In this document: in pieces, positions 1 through 10,295 of the stretch
Numbering within the stretch: position 1 is the stretch's first letter
Layout of the letters: every line of letters begins with the position of its first letter
Assembly: GCF_963924675.1 (NCBI RefSeq)
Contig: NC_089225.1
Location: 110,126,313-110,190,312 of the forward strand
Origin: Phocoena phocoena
Taxonomy: Eukaryota > Chordata > Mammalia > Artiodactyla > Phocoenidae
Length of the DNA stretch: 64,000 nucleotides
Direction: 5' to 3'
Notes under the pieces: generated by a model
Database searches by the model: none
The model's input: the letters and a program-made list of their open reading frames with translations, nothing else
What the model was told of the DNA's origin: nothing
Position numbers and translations under genes: made by a program

Positions 1-1162
1 CGAAGAACAGACGCCCTCCGGTGACCTACACACAGAGGCGGGGCCAAATACAAAGCTGAACCCCGGGAGCTGTGTGAACAAAGAAGAGAAAGGGAAATTT
101 CTCCCAGCAGCCTCAGGAGCAGCGGATTAAATCCCCACAATCAACCTGATGTATCCTGCATTTGTGAAATACCTGAATAGACAATGAATCATCCCAAAAT
201 TGAGGCGGTGGACTTTGGGGGCAACTGTAGACTTAGGGTTTGCTTTCTGCATCTAATTTGTTTACCTTAGCTTAGTATTTAGAGTTTATTATCATTGGTA
301 GATTTATTGATTTGGTTGCTCTCTTCCTTTTTTTTATATATATATAGATTTTTTTTCCTTTTTCTCTTTGTAAGTGTGTATGTGTATGCTTCTTTGTGTG
401 ATTTTGTCTGTATAACTTTGTTTTTACCATTTGTCCTATGGTTCTGTCTGTCCGTTTCTTTTTTATTTCAGCATACTTTTTAGTACTAGTTATCATTGGT
501 GGATTTGTTTTTGGTTTTGTTGCTCTCTTTCTTTCTTTCTTTCTCTTTCTTTATTACTTTTTAATTTTTAATTTTTAATAATTTTTTAATAACTTTTTTC
601 TTTTCTTTTCTTTTCTTTCCTTCTTTCTTTCTTTCTTTTCCCTTTTCTCCCTTTTCTTCTGAGCCATGTGGCTGACACAGTCTTGGTGCTCCGGCCAGGT
701 ATCAGACCCATGCCTCTGAGGTGGGAGAGCCGAGTTCAGGACACTGGTCAACCAGAGAGCTCCTGCCACACGTAATATCAAATGGTGAAAGCTCTCCCAG
801 GGATCTCTATCTCAACGTTAAGACCCAGCTCTGCTCAACGACCAGCAAGCTACAGTGTGGGACACCCTATGCCAAACAACTAGAAAGACAGGAACACAAA
901 CTCACTCATTAGCAGAGAGGCCACCTAAAATCAAAATAAGGTCACAGACACCCCAAAACACATAACCAGACGTGGACCTGCCCACCAGAAAGACAAGATC
1001 CAGCCTCACCCACCAGAACACTGGCACAAGTCCCCTCCACCAGGAAGCCTACACAACCCACTGAACCAACCTTAGCCACTGGAGGACAGACACCAAAAAT
1101 GACAGGAACTACAAACCTCCAGCCTGGGAAAAGGAGGCCCCAAACACAGTAAGTTAAGCAAA
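1..1162 (+). promoter_or_regulatory. L1-A 5'UTR remnant
   Basis: This is the downstream part of a whale/ruminant-type L1 5'UTR, ending directly before the ORF1 start at 1163. It holds a T-rich stretch around 310-370, TTTC-rich tracts and then CA-rich text with CCACCAGA motifs. In intact L1 the 5'UTR carries the internal RNA polymerase II promoter. The usual GC-rich upstream part is outside the window, so promoter activity cannot be judged. Confidence 0.8.
524..645 (+). repeat. Pyrimidine (TTTC)n low-complexity tract
   Basis: Runs of CTTT/TTTC at 524-550 and 595-640 flank an AT-rich stretch. Such tracts are a normal part of this L1 5'UTR. Confidence 0.8.
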
Positions 1163-2055
1163 ATGAGAAGACAGAGAAACACACAGCAGATGAAGGAGCA
1201 AGGTAAAAACCCACCAGACCTAACAAATGAAGAGGAAATAGGCAGTCTACCTGAAAAAGAATTCAGAATAATGATAGTAGAGATGATCCAAAATCTTTGA
1301 AATAAAATGGAAAAAATACAAGAAAAGTTTAACAAGGACCTAGAAGAACTAAAGAGCAAACAGACAATGATGAACAACACAAGAAATGAAGTTAAACATT
1401 CTCTAGAAGGAATCAATAGCACAATAACTGAGGCAGAAGAACGGATAAGTGACCTGGAAGATAAAATAGTGGAAATAACTACTGCAGAGCAGAATAAAGA
1501 AAAAAGAATGAAAAGAATTAAGGACAGTCTCAGAGACCTTTGGGACAACATTAAATGCACCAACATTCGAATTATAGGGGTCCCAGAAGAAGAAGAGAAA
1601 AAGAAAGGGACTAAGAAAATATTTGAAGAGATTATAGTTGAAAACTTCCCTAATATGGGAAAGGAAATAGTTAATCAAGTCCAGAAAGCACAGAGAGTCC
1701 CATACAGGATAAATCCAAGGAGAAACACACCAAGACACATATTAACCAGACTATCAAAAATTAAATACAAAGAAAAAAATATTAAAAGCAACAAGGGAAA
1801 AACAAATAACATACAAGAGAATCCCCATAAGGTTAACAGCTGATCTTTCAGCAGAAACTCTGCAAGCCAGAAGGGACTGGCAGGACATATTTAAAGTGAT
1901 GAAAGGGAAAAACCTAGAACCAAAATTACTCTACCCAGCAAGGATCTCATTCAGATTCGATGGAGAAATTAAAACCTTTACAGACAAGCAAAAGCTAAGT
2001 GAATTCAGCACCACCACACCAGCTTTACAACAAATGCTAAAGGAACTTCTCTAGG
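1163..2055 (+). pseudogene. L1 ORF1 (RNA-binding coiled-coil protein), broken
   Basis: ORF1p is the L1 nucleic-acid chaperone that coats L1 RNA. The start at 1163 follows the 5'UTR. An in-frame TGA at 1298-1300 stops it after 45 codons. The same frame resumes at the ATG at 1307 and runs to 1843. The resumed part shows a coiled coil (repeats around ITEAEERISDLEDKIVEI) and the RRM-like segment with NIRIIGVPEEEE. Near 1770-1780 an A-run appears one base longer than expected, which shifts the frame. The true C-terminal text continues in another frame to a TAG at 2053-2055. Two independent lesions make it non-functional. Confidence 0.85.
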
Positions 2056-2112
2056 CAGGGAAAACAAGAGGAGGAAAAGACCTACAATAACAAACCCAAA
2101 ACAATTGAGAAA

Positions 2113-2812
2113 ATGGTAATAGGAACATACATATCAATAACTACCTTAAATGTAAATAGGTTCAATGCTCCCACCAAAAGACATAGACTGGATGAATGGA
2201 TACAAAAACAAGACCCGTATATATGCTGTCTACAAGAGACCCACTTCAGACCTAGGGACACATACAGACTTAAAGTGAGGGGATGGAAGAAGATATTCCA
2301 TGCAAATGGAAATCAAAAGAAAGCTGGAGTAGCAATTCTCATATCAGACAAAGAGACCTTAAATGAAGACTATTACAAGAGACAAAAAGAGCACTACATA
2401 ATGATCAAGGGATCAATCCAAGAAGAAGATATAACAATTGTAAATATTTATGCACCCAACATAGGAGCACTTCCATACATAAGCCAAACACTAAGAGCCA
2501 TAAAAGGGGAAATCGACAGTAACACAGTCATAGTAGGGGACTTTAACACCCCTCTTTCACCAATGGACAGATCACCCAAAATGAAAATAAATAAGGAAAC
2601 ACAAGCTTTAAATGACACATTAAACAAGATGGACTTAATTGATATTTATAAGACATTCCATCCAAAAGCAACAGAATACAATTTCTTTTCAAGTGCTCAT
2701 GGAACATTCTCCAGGATAGATCATATCCTGGGTCACAGATCAAGCCTTGGTAAATTTAAGAAAATTGAAATTGTATCAAGTATTTTTTCTGACCACAATG
2801 CCATGAGACTAG
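2113..2812 (+). pseudogene. L1 ORF2 N-terminus: apurinic-type endonuclease domain only
   Basis: In L1 this domain nicks target DNA at TTTT/AA-like sites to start target-primed reverse transcription. The frame opens at ATG 2113, 57 bases after the ORF1 stop, normal spacing for this L1. The catalytic signatures are visible in order: LNVN near the start, CLQETH, VNIYAPN, VGDFNTPLS, SRIDHILGH and SDHNAMR. About 233 residues of L1 match are uninterrupted, but the match stops abruptly at 2812. The open frame continues to 3003 through unrelated and inverted sequence. The reverse transcriptase and Cys-rich domains are therefore not in this frame. Confidence 0.85.
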
Positions 2813-2892
2813 TTGAGTTTATTTTTGTGTATGGTGTTAGGGAGTGTTCTAATTTCATTCATTCATTTCATTCTAGTTTATCTTCCCAACTA
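2813..2892 (-). mobile_element. Inverted L1 ORF2 scrap at the internal breakpoint
   Basis: From about 2811 to 2865 the text is the reverse complement of L1 ORF2 (the stretch with GTGTATGGTGTTAGGGAG). About 30 bases of uncertain origin follow. Sense-strand L1 resumes at about 2893. A 5' inversion from twin priming is the usual cause of such a join, but here more sense L1 lies on the far side. Confidence 0.6.
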
Positions 2893-3502
2893 GTCTCACA
2901 CCAGTCAGAATGGCCATCATCAAAAAATCTAGAAGCAATAAATGCTGGAGAGGGTGTGGAGAAAAGGGAACCCTCTTGCACTGTTGGTGGGAATGTGAAT
3001 TGATACAGCCACTATGGAGAACAGTATGGAGGTTCCTTAAAAAACTAAAAATAGAACTACCATATGACCCAGCAATCCAACTACTGGGCATATACCCTGA
3101 GAAAACCGTAATTCAAAAAGAGAGATGTACCACAATGTTCATTGCAGCTCTATTTACAATAGCCAGGACGTGGAAGCAACCTAAGTGTCCATCGACAGAT
3201 GAATGGGTAAAGAAGATGTGGCAGGGCTTCCCTGGTGGCGCAGTGGTTGAGAGTCCGCCTGCCGATGCAGGGGACGCGGGTTCGTGCCCCGGTCCGGGAA
3301 GATCCCACATGCCGCGGAGCGGCTGGGCCCGTGAGCCATGGCCGCTGGGCCTGCGCGTCCGGAGCCTGTGCTCCGCGGCGGGAGAGGCCACAGCATTGAG
3401 AGGCCCACGTAACGCAAAAAAAAAAAAAAAAAAAAGAAGATGTGGCACGTATATACAATGGAATATTACTCAGCCATGAAAGGAAATGAAATTCAGTTAT
3501 TT
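2893..3502 (+). pseudogene. L1 ORF2 C-terminal region, split by a SINE
   Basis: The frame shows the L1 C-terminal cysteine-rich motif ([18 protein letters not shown]), then the [13 protein letters not shown] and [18 protein letters not shown] segments. After the SINE at 3224-3432 it resumes with [14 protein letters not shown] at 3440. Only the last part of ORF2 is present. It has no start codon of its own and no reverse transcriptase, so it is a remnant. Confidence 0.85.
3224..3432 (+). mobile_element. CHR SINE, short type, inserted in L1-A
   Basis: A tRNA(Glu)-derived SINE beginning GGGCTTCCCTGG and ending in a poly(A) run. The pol III A-box region (TGGCGCAGTGG) and B-box region (GGTTCGTGCC) are visible. 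A perfect 15-bp TSD (AAAGAAGATGTGGCA) lies at 3209-3223 and 3433-3447, so the insertion is younger than the L1. Confidence 0.95.
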
Positions 3503-4104
3503 GAGATGAGCCTAGAGATAATCACAGAACATGAGGTAAGTCAGAAAGCAAAAGACATATACTATGACATCACTTATAGGCATTATCTAACAACTGACAC
3601 AAATGAACGTATTTTCACAGAGAAAGAGTAGTGAGGTGGATGGACCTAGAGTCTGTCATACAGAGTGAAGTAAGTCAGAAAGAGAAAGACAAATACCGTA
3701 TGCTAACACATATATACGGAATCTAAAAAAAAAAAAAAATATATATATATATGGTTCTGAAAAACCTAGGGGCAGGACAGGAATAAAGATGCAGGTGTAG
3801 AGAATGGACTTGAGGACATGGGGAGGGAGAGGGGAAGCTGGGACAAAGTAAGAGAGTGGCATGGACATATATACACTACCAAATGTAAAATAGATAGCTA
3901 GTGGGAAGCAGCCGCATAGCACAGGGAGATCAGCTCAGTGCTTTGTGACCACCTAGAGGGGTGGGATAGGGAGGGTGGGAGGGAGACGCAAGAGGGAGGG
4001 AATATGAGGATATATGTATATGTATAGCTGATTCACTTTGTTATAAAGCAGAAACTAACACACCATTGTAAAGCAATTATGCTCCAATAAAGATGTTAAA
4101 AAAA
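3503..4104 (+). mobile_element. L1-A 3'UTR with a foreign 3'UTR segment and poly(A) signal
   Basis: From 3631 the text matches the 3'UTR of the L1 at 51.7-52.1 kb closely (GGTGGATGGACCTAGAGTC through to CTCCAATAAAGATG). Roughly 3510-3628 is extra. It instead resembles the 3'UTR type of the L1 at 23.6 kb, including GTAAGTCAGAAAG, the CACTTATA segment and ACAAATGAAC. AATAAA at about 4086 precedes the end. A short (A)n/(TA)n tract lies at 3726-3752. Confidence 0.75.
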
Positions 4105-5267
4105 ATCAGCATGGACCTTTCTGAATAGGAAATTGCTTCAGGTTTCCAATTCTTCTGAATTTGTAACTCAGGGCTACACTCATGAGGTCCCACCAAGCTC
4201 TGAGTCAAAGAAATAGAAAACTATCCTCCAAGAGAAATTTGGGATAAAAGCACGGCTCTTCTCTAGCTGAATGTCAGGGTTCCAGGAGAGGTAGATTTTG
4301 AAAGCTCAGTCACCCTCACGGAGGGGCAGTTTATAAAGTCCAAGCCTTTAGAAAGAAGAAGGATTCCCAGAAAGGAACGAGAAGAAAGGGGAGAACATAA
4401 ACATGGGAAACACCTGCATGGAGGGTGTACATATCTAATTATATATGATTTAGAATCAAGTAAAGGAAGGCATCCCTAGCTCAGCATCTGGCCGCAAACC
4501 CCGAAGAGTCAAATCATGTTTGCTTTCAGCTCCATCTCCCTAGCTTGTCATATAAATAGAACCCTGGTCAAGGCCTCTTGGCTGAGAGATGCCACTATGT
4601 CACTACATTGTAAGGAGACAACGGTCACCGTATAGGTGATGAGCCCACACGGACCTAACGGAGCAGGGATGCAGGACAGAGATGAAAGACAATCTGGTGC
4701 ATTGAATGAGGTCATCACGCCCTACAGTTAAGGAAATCACAGCGGCTGTACCAGCCAGCATCCTGGCAGGACACAGTATCCAACTCAGATGGTTTAAGAG
4801 TAATGAATGAAGAGCTGTGGGCAGGGTAAGCAGACACACAGAGGATGCTGAGGCTCCCAGAGCCCAGCAAGGGTGGGCATTGCCATTGCCATCACCACCC
4901 AAGGTCAAAGGTGTGGAAATGGCCCAACAAGATCCCAGTAAGAGTGACAGCCATGGAGATGGCTGCCTGCAAGTAAGAGGAGTCATTCAGGGATACAGCC
5001 GCTGACAGAGAAAGGTAGTCCAGAGTAGGGCAGGAGTGGCAAAGATCTACCCAGATCCCTCTCTCTGCTCCAACTGTCAGCTACTGCTTCCCAAACGCCA
5101 AAGCCAGTGGGAAGCCAGCGGACAAGGGAGACAGACAGTGCAGAATCGAGGAGCAAGCTTCCTGGTCACAGAGTAGAGAAGGATGTAGAATGGGCATGGA
5201 GGGATGGAGCAGAGAATAACCATGCAGTGATCACTGATATTTAATTAAGAAAGTGCCATCCCTGTAG
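4105..5267. other. Single-copy DNA, no gene seen
   Basis: No repeat family, RNA gene or credible exon recognised. The open frames at 4603-4986 (minus) and 4817-5005 (plus) overlap on opposite strands and resemble nothing known to me. Confidence 0.5.
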
Positions 5268-5494
5268 GACAGGGGTTCTCCACCACAACACTGTTAGCAT
5301 TTGGGGCCAGATCCCTCTTTGTTGTGAGGGCAGCCCTGGGCATCACACGATGTTTAGCAGCATCCCTGGACTCTACTCACTAGATGTCAGGAGTAGCCTC
5401 CAGTCATGGTACGAAAAAGGTCTGCAGACATTGCCAATTGTCCCCTGCAGGAGGGGGGCAAAAGAAGCCCCAGCTGAGGATCACTGCTGCAGGA
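5268..5494 (-). mobile_element. MER5A-like hAT DNA transposon remnant
   Basis: Near full-length copy of a short non-autonomous hAT element. Recognisable are GGTTCTCCACC at the left end, GATGTTTAGCAGCATCCCTGG, CAGACATTGCCAATTGTCCCC and the closing GAGGATCACTG. It is strongly diverged and so ancient. It is in the opposite orientation to the copy at 29.8 kb. Confidence 0.85.
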
Positions 5495-6290
5495 AAGAGT
5501 ATGTGACCCCAAGACAAGAAGGTCAAGGCTTCAGACACTACAACAGCATCAACAATAAGAAAAAAGATTCCGTTAAGACCCACACCTCACCTTACCTGGT
5601 TCTACTGCGTTCAGAGAGAGAGGTGGTGGTGGGAAGTAAACTAAAGGGATTCTAGTTTCTTGTAAGACTGATGACAAAACGAATGTGAAAACCCTTCCAC
5701 TAGAAATATGAGGAAATATAACTAAAAAGGAAATATAACTAAAAAGGATGATGCATAAGCTAGAAGCCATGTAGGCGTGTGGGCTGCCCCACACAGGAGC
5801 CAGAGTGTGGGGTAACACAAACCAGGAAGCAAAGGACAAGTTTTGCAGGAGTAAAGTCTCAGGAGACTGAGATCCATGTATAAAGTCACAGCTCTTAATG
5901 CAACGGCTGGAAAAAAATGTGCCAGCCAGCCCAAAGAAACGACAAGAAGTAGATGACTCGCTGGACTCTGGGTGGGGAAAAACACCTTCCTTTGCCTCCT
6001 GCGGGTTTGCCATTTGATTCCCTAGTTAGAGGAACCTCCAAGCTGAGAAGATAGTGGGAAAAAACAAAAAATATCATACAGGGGCAATAACGCAGCTGAG
6101 GCACTGGTAGAGTTAAACAGAAAATCCCAACGGATTCAACTGAGGAAAAAAAAAAAAAGAAAAAACACTGGAAATGAACTTGAAATCAAAAAAATAATAA
6201 AGCACTAGACTTCGATGGAAGCTCAGGAGATGAGCATTAAATATCTCACATCAGACAACAGAACCTACCAACAGCAAGAGGAATCGAAAT
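5495..6290. other. Single-copy AT-rich DNA, no gene seen
   Basis: No recognisable repeat. A direct duplication of about 17 bp (GGAAATATAACTAAAAA) occurs at about 5712-5745, and there is an A-rich stretch at 6147-6165. Confidence 0.45.
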
Positions 6291-6450
6291 CATAGGAAAA
6301 GAGCAAAAGACTCTAGAAATAAAAAAGGATAGGTTTGAAAAGAGAAATCAACTAGTAGAATTTTAAATATTGTTATTGAAAGTCAAAACTCCACGGAAGA
6401 GTTAAGATTAGATCCAGCAGAAGAGTTTCACTTCTGAGCCCATTGTAAGA
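6291..6450 (+). mobile_element. Probable ancient L1/HAL1 ORF1 fragment
   Basis: Text around 6340-6430 (AAAACTCCACGGAAGAG, then GATCCAGCAGAAGAG) resembles the coiled-coil coding part of old L1 ORF1. It is very diverged. Nothing is recognised from 6451 to 6839. Confidence 0.4.
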
Positions 6451-6839
6451 AGTCAAAGTTAGGTGCTGTCTGATTTTATCATTGAAATACTATTACAGTC
6501 ACTAAAGGATTCTTCCTATGAGAACAATGATAACTCTGTAGAAATGAGCCCTAATGCCAAATCTGAGGAACTATAGATTGCATATTGCCCACTGCACAGT
6601 ACAAGACCTCCTTTATAAGAAGACGGATCAGTTAATCCGTGTAATAGAGTAACTAATTGTATAAAGTTGTGTTTGATGTAATTTCTTAATGAGGACTCCT
6701 CTGCAGATTTATTTCCTTGTATTCCTGTCTCACTTCTTTCTGGGACAAACCACACCTTTATAGGATCAGAAAGGCAGTAAGGGCTTCATTGCCTTTGAAT
6801 CAATGTCACGTGATGGTTTCTGAGAAACTCACCCCCCAA

Positions 6840-6962
6840 CATTTATTCATTCCACAAATATTTACTGAGTATCCGCCATATACCATCTACTCTTCTAAGT
6901 GCTTGGGATAAATCCTTGAGGGAAAAATCCCTGGCTTTAGGGAGCTTGCATTTATGATAATA
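6840..6962 (-). mobile_element. L2 3'-end fragment, antisense
   Basis: The reverse complement of the L2 3' end is visible: ATTCATTCCACAAATATTTACTGAG, then a degenerate stretch (about 6880-6900) in place of the usual TATGTGCCAGGCACTG, AGTGCTTGGGATAAA and GGGAGCTTGCATTTAT. Confidence 0.75.
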
Positions 6963-7044
6963 GAAGGAGAAGGAGAGGAAGGGGAAGGGGAAGGGGAGGG
7001 GGAGGGGGAGGGGGAGGGGAGGAGGGGAAGAAGAAAAAGAAGTA
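6963..7044 (+). repeat. G-rich purine tract, (GGGGA/GGGGGA)n
   Basis: An all-purine stretch with about eight runs of four or five G separated by one or two A, between 6977 and 7030. It satisfies the G-quadruplex pattern many times on the plus strand and could also form a purine triplex. It directly follows the L2 fragment. The Glu/Gly-rich open frame through it (6954-7169) is a by-product. Confidence 0.9.
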
Positions 7045-7755
7045 GATTATGTTGGATGTTGAAAGTGGTAAAGGTTATAAAGAAAAGAAATAGAAATATT
7101 GGCCCTTCAACCCACTGTACTTGGCAAGGCAACCATTACCAACTCTTTGTTATTGTAAATTTTCCATAAACAAGCACATTTTTCTACTGCTTTTCTTGTT
7201 GGGCTTCATGTCCTCAAAGCTATCAATGATATATTTTGTCATCTGTGACATAAACTGTAACCTAGGCATATGGTAATCTTTCTTTCTTGTTGCTGTTTAA
7301 ATCATGTACGTAGAGATGGGCAGTTCAGCCTGGGACAGCCCTCCTGAGTTAAGGCAGTGGAGAAGAAGGAACTCCATCAGCCTGGCCAGGTAACCCCACC
7401 GCTTAGCCTTCCTCTGGGGTTCCCATTGATCAACAATCCCAGGCAAGTGGCGGCATCAGCGAAGCCTGAAAACTGATTGAAAGCCCAGATGGCTGCTCCA
7501 CTGCTGAGAGGACCCCTGGATCTCTGGAAAGGAAAATCCACAGCTAGCTGGCTTCCAGGGAGAATGTATTTGGCATTGTGGGAAGTCAGCAGAGAATAGT
7601 CGCTGGGGACAGCGGGGACTTAATAGAGAGCACTGACATTTCTGCACAATAACCCAGCCTCTCCCCGCTCCCCACAGAAGGAAAAGCCTGATTAGGATGA
7701 GAGGTGGGGAGAGAAGTGCGACAGACGTGAAAGAACTAACCATGTTGTGGATTTC
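7045..7755. other. Single-copy DNA, no gene seen
   Basis: No repeat or exon recognised. Confidence 0.45.
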
Positions 7756-7985
7756 ATGTTAGGGTGACAACAGATGCAGGTCCAGTGATGCCCCTGCTGG
7801 AAGCGGGCCATGAGCTGGAAAAGGAGAGGATTCTATCCTTCGGCCCCCAGACGGAGCACAACTCTGCCATAAGACCCGTTTTCAGACTTCTGATTTCCAG
7901 CGCTATAGAATAATACATTTGTGTTGTTTGAAGCCATGCCGTTTGCTGTAACTTGTTACAGCAGCGATAGGAAACTGGCATAGGC
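7756..7985 (+). mobile_element. MaLR-type LTR, 3' portion
   Basis: The end of an old mammalian LTR is visible: CTGGAAAAGGAGAGGATTC, ACTTCTGATTTCCAG, the TTGTTTGAAGCCA motif and GTTACAGCAGCGATAGGAAACTG. These are the hallmarks of ERVL-MaLR (MLT1-like) LTR ends. The 5' part is not evident. Subfamily not assigned. Confidence 0.65.
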
Positions 7986-8011
7986 ATCTTTACAGCACCA
8001 TATTCCACAGC

Positions 8012-8350
8012 AACTCACTTGTACACATCCATTCACTCCATCAACGCTCATTGCCATGGGAGACAGCCATGAAGAAGACAGACGCATCCCTGCCGTCGTG
8101 AGCCTACAACCTATTGGAGAAGATTACATAAAACAAGATAGTTTCAGATTATTTCCTTCATATACTTTATGAGAAGCAGAGTGACCCCACAGGGGCTGTG
8201 GAGGGGCTGCTATAGGAGGCAGTCAGGGAGGACCTCTCTGAGGAGGTGACATTTGGGCTGAACCTAGAAAGATGAGGATGAGCTGAGTATGGAAGAACTA
8301 GAGAACCCATTCCAGGCAGAGAAAACGGTGAATGAAAAGGTCATGAGGAG
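8012..8350 (-). mobile_element. L2 fragment, antisense
   Basis: Antisense L2 text is clear at 8230-8340 (GACCTCTCTGAGGAGGTGACATTTG, ATTCCAGGCAGAGAAAACG). The CATTCACTCCATCAACGCTCA at the left corresponds to the 3' end of L2. A CHR SINE interrupts it at 8351. Confidence 0.75.
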
Positions 8351-8665
8351 GACTTCCTTGGTGGCGCAGTGGTTAAGAATCCGCCTGCCGATGCAGGGGA
8401 CACGGGTTCGAGCCCTGGTCCAGGAAGATCCCACATGTCATGGAACTGGACCCATGCGCCACAACTACTGAGCCCGTGTGCTACAACTACTGAAGCCCAT
8501 GCACCCTAGAGCCCGTGCTCCACAACAAGAGAAGCCACCGCAGTGAGAAGCCCGCACGCTGCAATGAAGAGTAGCCCCCACTCGTCACAACTAGAGAAAG
8601 CCTGCACGCAGCAACAAAGACCCTACGCAGCCAAAAAATAAAAAGTAAGACAATTAATTCTTTAA
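8351..8665 (+). mobile_element. CHR SINE, long type
   Basis: Starts GACTTCCTTGGTGGCGCAGTGG, with a B-box of the A-containing form (GGTTCGAGCCC). It has the long body with repeated CCACAACTACTGA and the 3' tail GCAACAAAGACCCTACGCAGCC before an A-rich end. The TSD is AAAAGGTCATGAGGAGG at 8335-8351 and AAAAGGCCATGAGGAGG at 8666-8682, with one mismatch. Confidence 0.93.
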
Positions 8666-8682
8666 AAAAGGCCATGAGGAGG

Positions 8683-9334
8683 AGAGATCTCCAGGTAGAG
8701 AAAGGAAATCCTTATAGATGGATAAAGAGGCAAGCACTATTGCTTTAGGCGGATGGAGATCACGTAAGGGGCCAGACTACTTCTGGGGCCAGATCATGGA
8801 AACTGCTCAACAAATGTGAAATCAAGGAGATCTATGTGAAATCTTACATACACCGATTATGTGAGACGTCGTAGGGACTGATTCTGTGAAGAACATGTAC
8901 TCTTCTCCCATTTATAACTGATACAAACAGCTCTTCTTTCCCATCAGAATGAAAAATTTGTTACATATAAAGACCATTTAAAAATACTAACATTGTGTTC
9001 GGTTGGTCAATCAATTAATTTGGTGTAATTTCAATGCCAGGCTACGTTGTGGATGAATGGAGTAAAGGGCTGCTTGGAAAAGGAATTGAATACAGAAAAA
9101 AAAAAAAACTTATTTTGGAAAATAGGAAGTGAGAAAGTCTGATGATTCCCTGCAGAGGTAGAGGGGCCGTGGGTGTCCAGGGCAGATCTGGGTATCACTG
9201 GGAACCACGGTACGGTTCTGTTTTGTTGATAGTGATGTGAACACTGAGATGCCAATCCTACAGAACACAAACGCCCACTCACTTGACTATTTGAACTCTA
9301 TTTAGCTGCATTATGCAGTTAAAAAAAAAATGTG
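8683..9334. other. Single-copy DNA, no gene seen
   Basis: No repeat recognised except a 12-base A-run near 9098-9109. Confidence 0.4.
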
Positions 9335-9535
9335 CTCCAAAAATTCCACTCCTAGGAATGTTGCCTAAGTGGTAGGCACAAAGATTTACCCATAAAGATA
9401 TTTATAATGTCATTTTTACAGTGGTAAAGAAACAAACACAAAATTCATAGATGGGTAAAATAATTTATAGAACATTCGTAAAGTGGATTATTATGCAATC
9501 ATTAAATTTTGTGATAAAAGAAAAATTACAATAGT
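9335..9535 (+). mobile_element. Ancient L1/HAL1 fragment, sense
   Basis: Degenerate ORF2 C-terminal text: AATTCCACTCCTAGGAATGTTGCC, then ATAAAGATATTTATAATG, GGGTAAAATAATTTATAG and ATTATGCAATCATTAAA. It matches the familiar L1 order around the LGI/IAIL segments, but without an open frame. Confidence 0.65.
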
Positions 9536-9539
9536 TAGA

Positions 9540-9712
9540 ATTTATTGAGCCCTGCCTTGTAAAGTCTTAAAGGAGAGCCCAGCATGTTGTATCAGCTCAT
9601 TTAATCCCCACAACGACCCTACGAAGTATACACTAGTATTAGTCTTTTCAGATGAGAGAATAAGGCACAGAGATGTCAAGTAACTTGCCTAAGGACTCAT
9701 TGCTAATAATTC
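9540..9712 (-). mobile_element. MIR SINE, antisense
   Basis: Antisense MIR text in order: TTTATTGAGCCCTGC, CTCATTTAATCCCCACAACGACCCTA, a diverged TTTCAGATGAGAGAATAAGGCACAGAG, and AAGTAACTTGCCTAAGG. Confidence 0.75.
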
Positions 9713-10295
9713 TGAGGGGAGGTAAGAAAGCAAGAGAAATTGACCAGCAATTTCTAAAATGGGTCCAATATCTAAAAGCGAATCATAAACAGAAGCATTG
9801 AAAGCCCATTGTCACATTTTACCAAATCAGTGTCAGTGTTTACACAACGCATCCACACGTCTCTGAGGTATGACAGTCCCCAAGACAGGTGTTGTGTTGC
9901 TTAGGGCACTGTTCCTGGCCTCCAGTTCCAGATGCGCAGCTCTAGACAAAAGTGCTTAGCTGGTGTGAAGTGAGAAAGGAGGAAGTGAGTAATTCTTAGT
10001 GGCAGACCTCAATTTGTTTCCCTCCGTGAAACCCACAACCCTCTGAGGTTTAACTGAATCACGATGACTTCCCCCTGGTCTGTCACTGAGGTTTCCATCC
10101 AAGAATGTTGGCACTGGAAAAGGGTCTTGAGGGATATCTCATCCAACCCACACATGCTGCAGAGATTCCAGAACAGGACTCTTTTCTTTCCATGATGGAA
10201 TTTTCCTTGCCTGGGAAGAGAGATGTCTCAGACTCAGCAAATCATATCTGCCAAGTCCTGCCATTAGTAGAGATGGAACAGTTTCCCTCATTTGA
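9713..10295. other. Single-copy DNA, no gene seen
   Basis: No repeat or exon recognised. The frame at 10105-10308 is short and shows no known motif. Confidence 0.4.

Larger units (their letters stand above)
1..4104 (+). mobile_element. Rearranged cetacean-type LINE-1 (L1-A), 5' end outside the window
   Basis: In order along the plus strand: L1 5'UTR, broken ORF1, an ORF2 start with the endonuclease domain, a short antisense L1 scrap, the ORF2 C-terminal region, and a 3'UTR ending in AATAAA plus a short A-run. Most of ORF2, including the whole reverse transcriptase domain, is missing, so this is far shorter than a 6-7 kb whale L1. A SINE sits inside the ORF2 3' end. The element cannot move by itself. 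Its left end and left TSD lie before base 1. Whether it is one rearranged copy or two adjoining copies cannot be settled from this sequence alone. Confidence 0.9.

Noticed and set aside
3224..3432. A tRNA(Glu) gene
   Set aside because: Only the tRNA-like head of a SINE. The body, poly(A) tail and TSD show it is a retroposon. The same applies to the other CHR copies.
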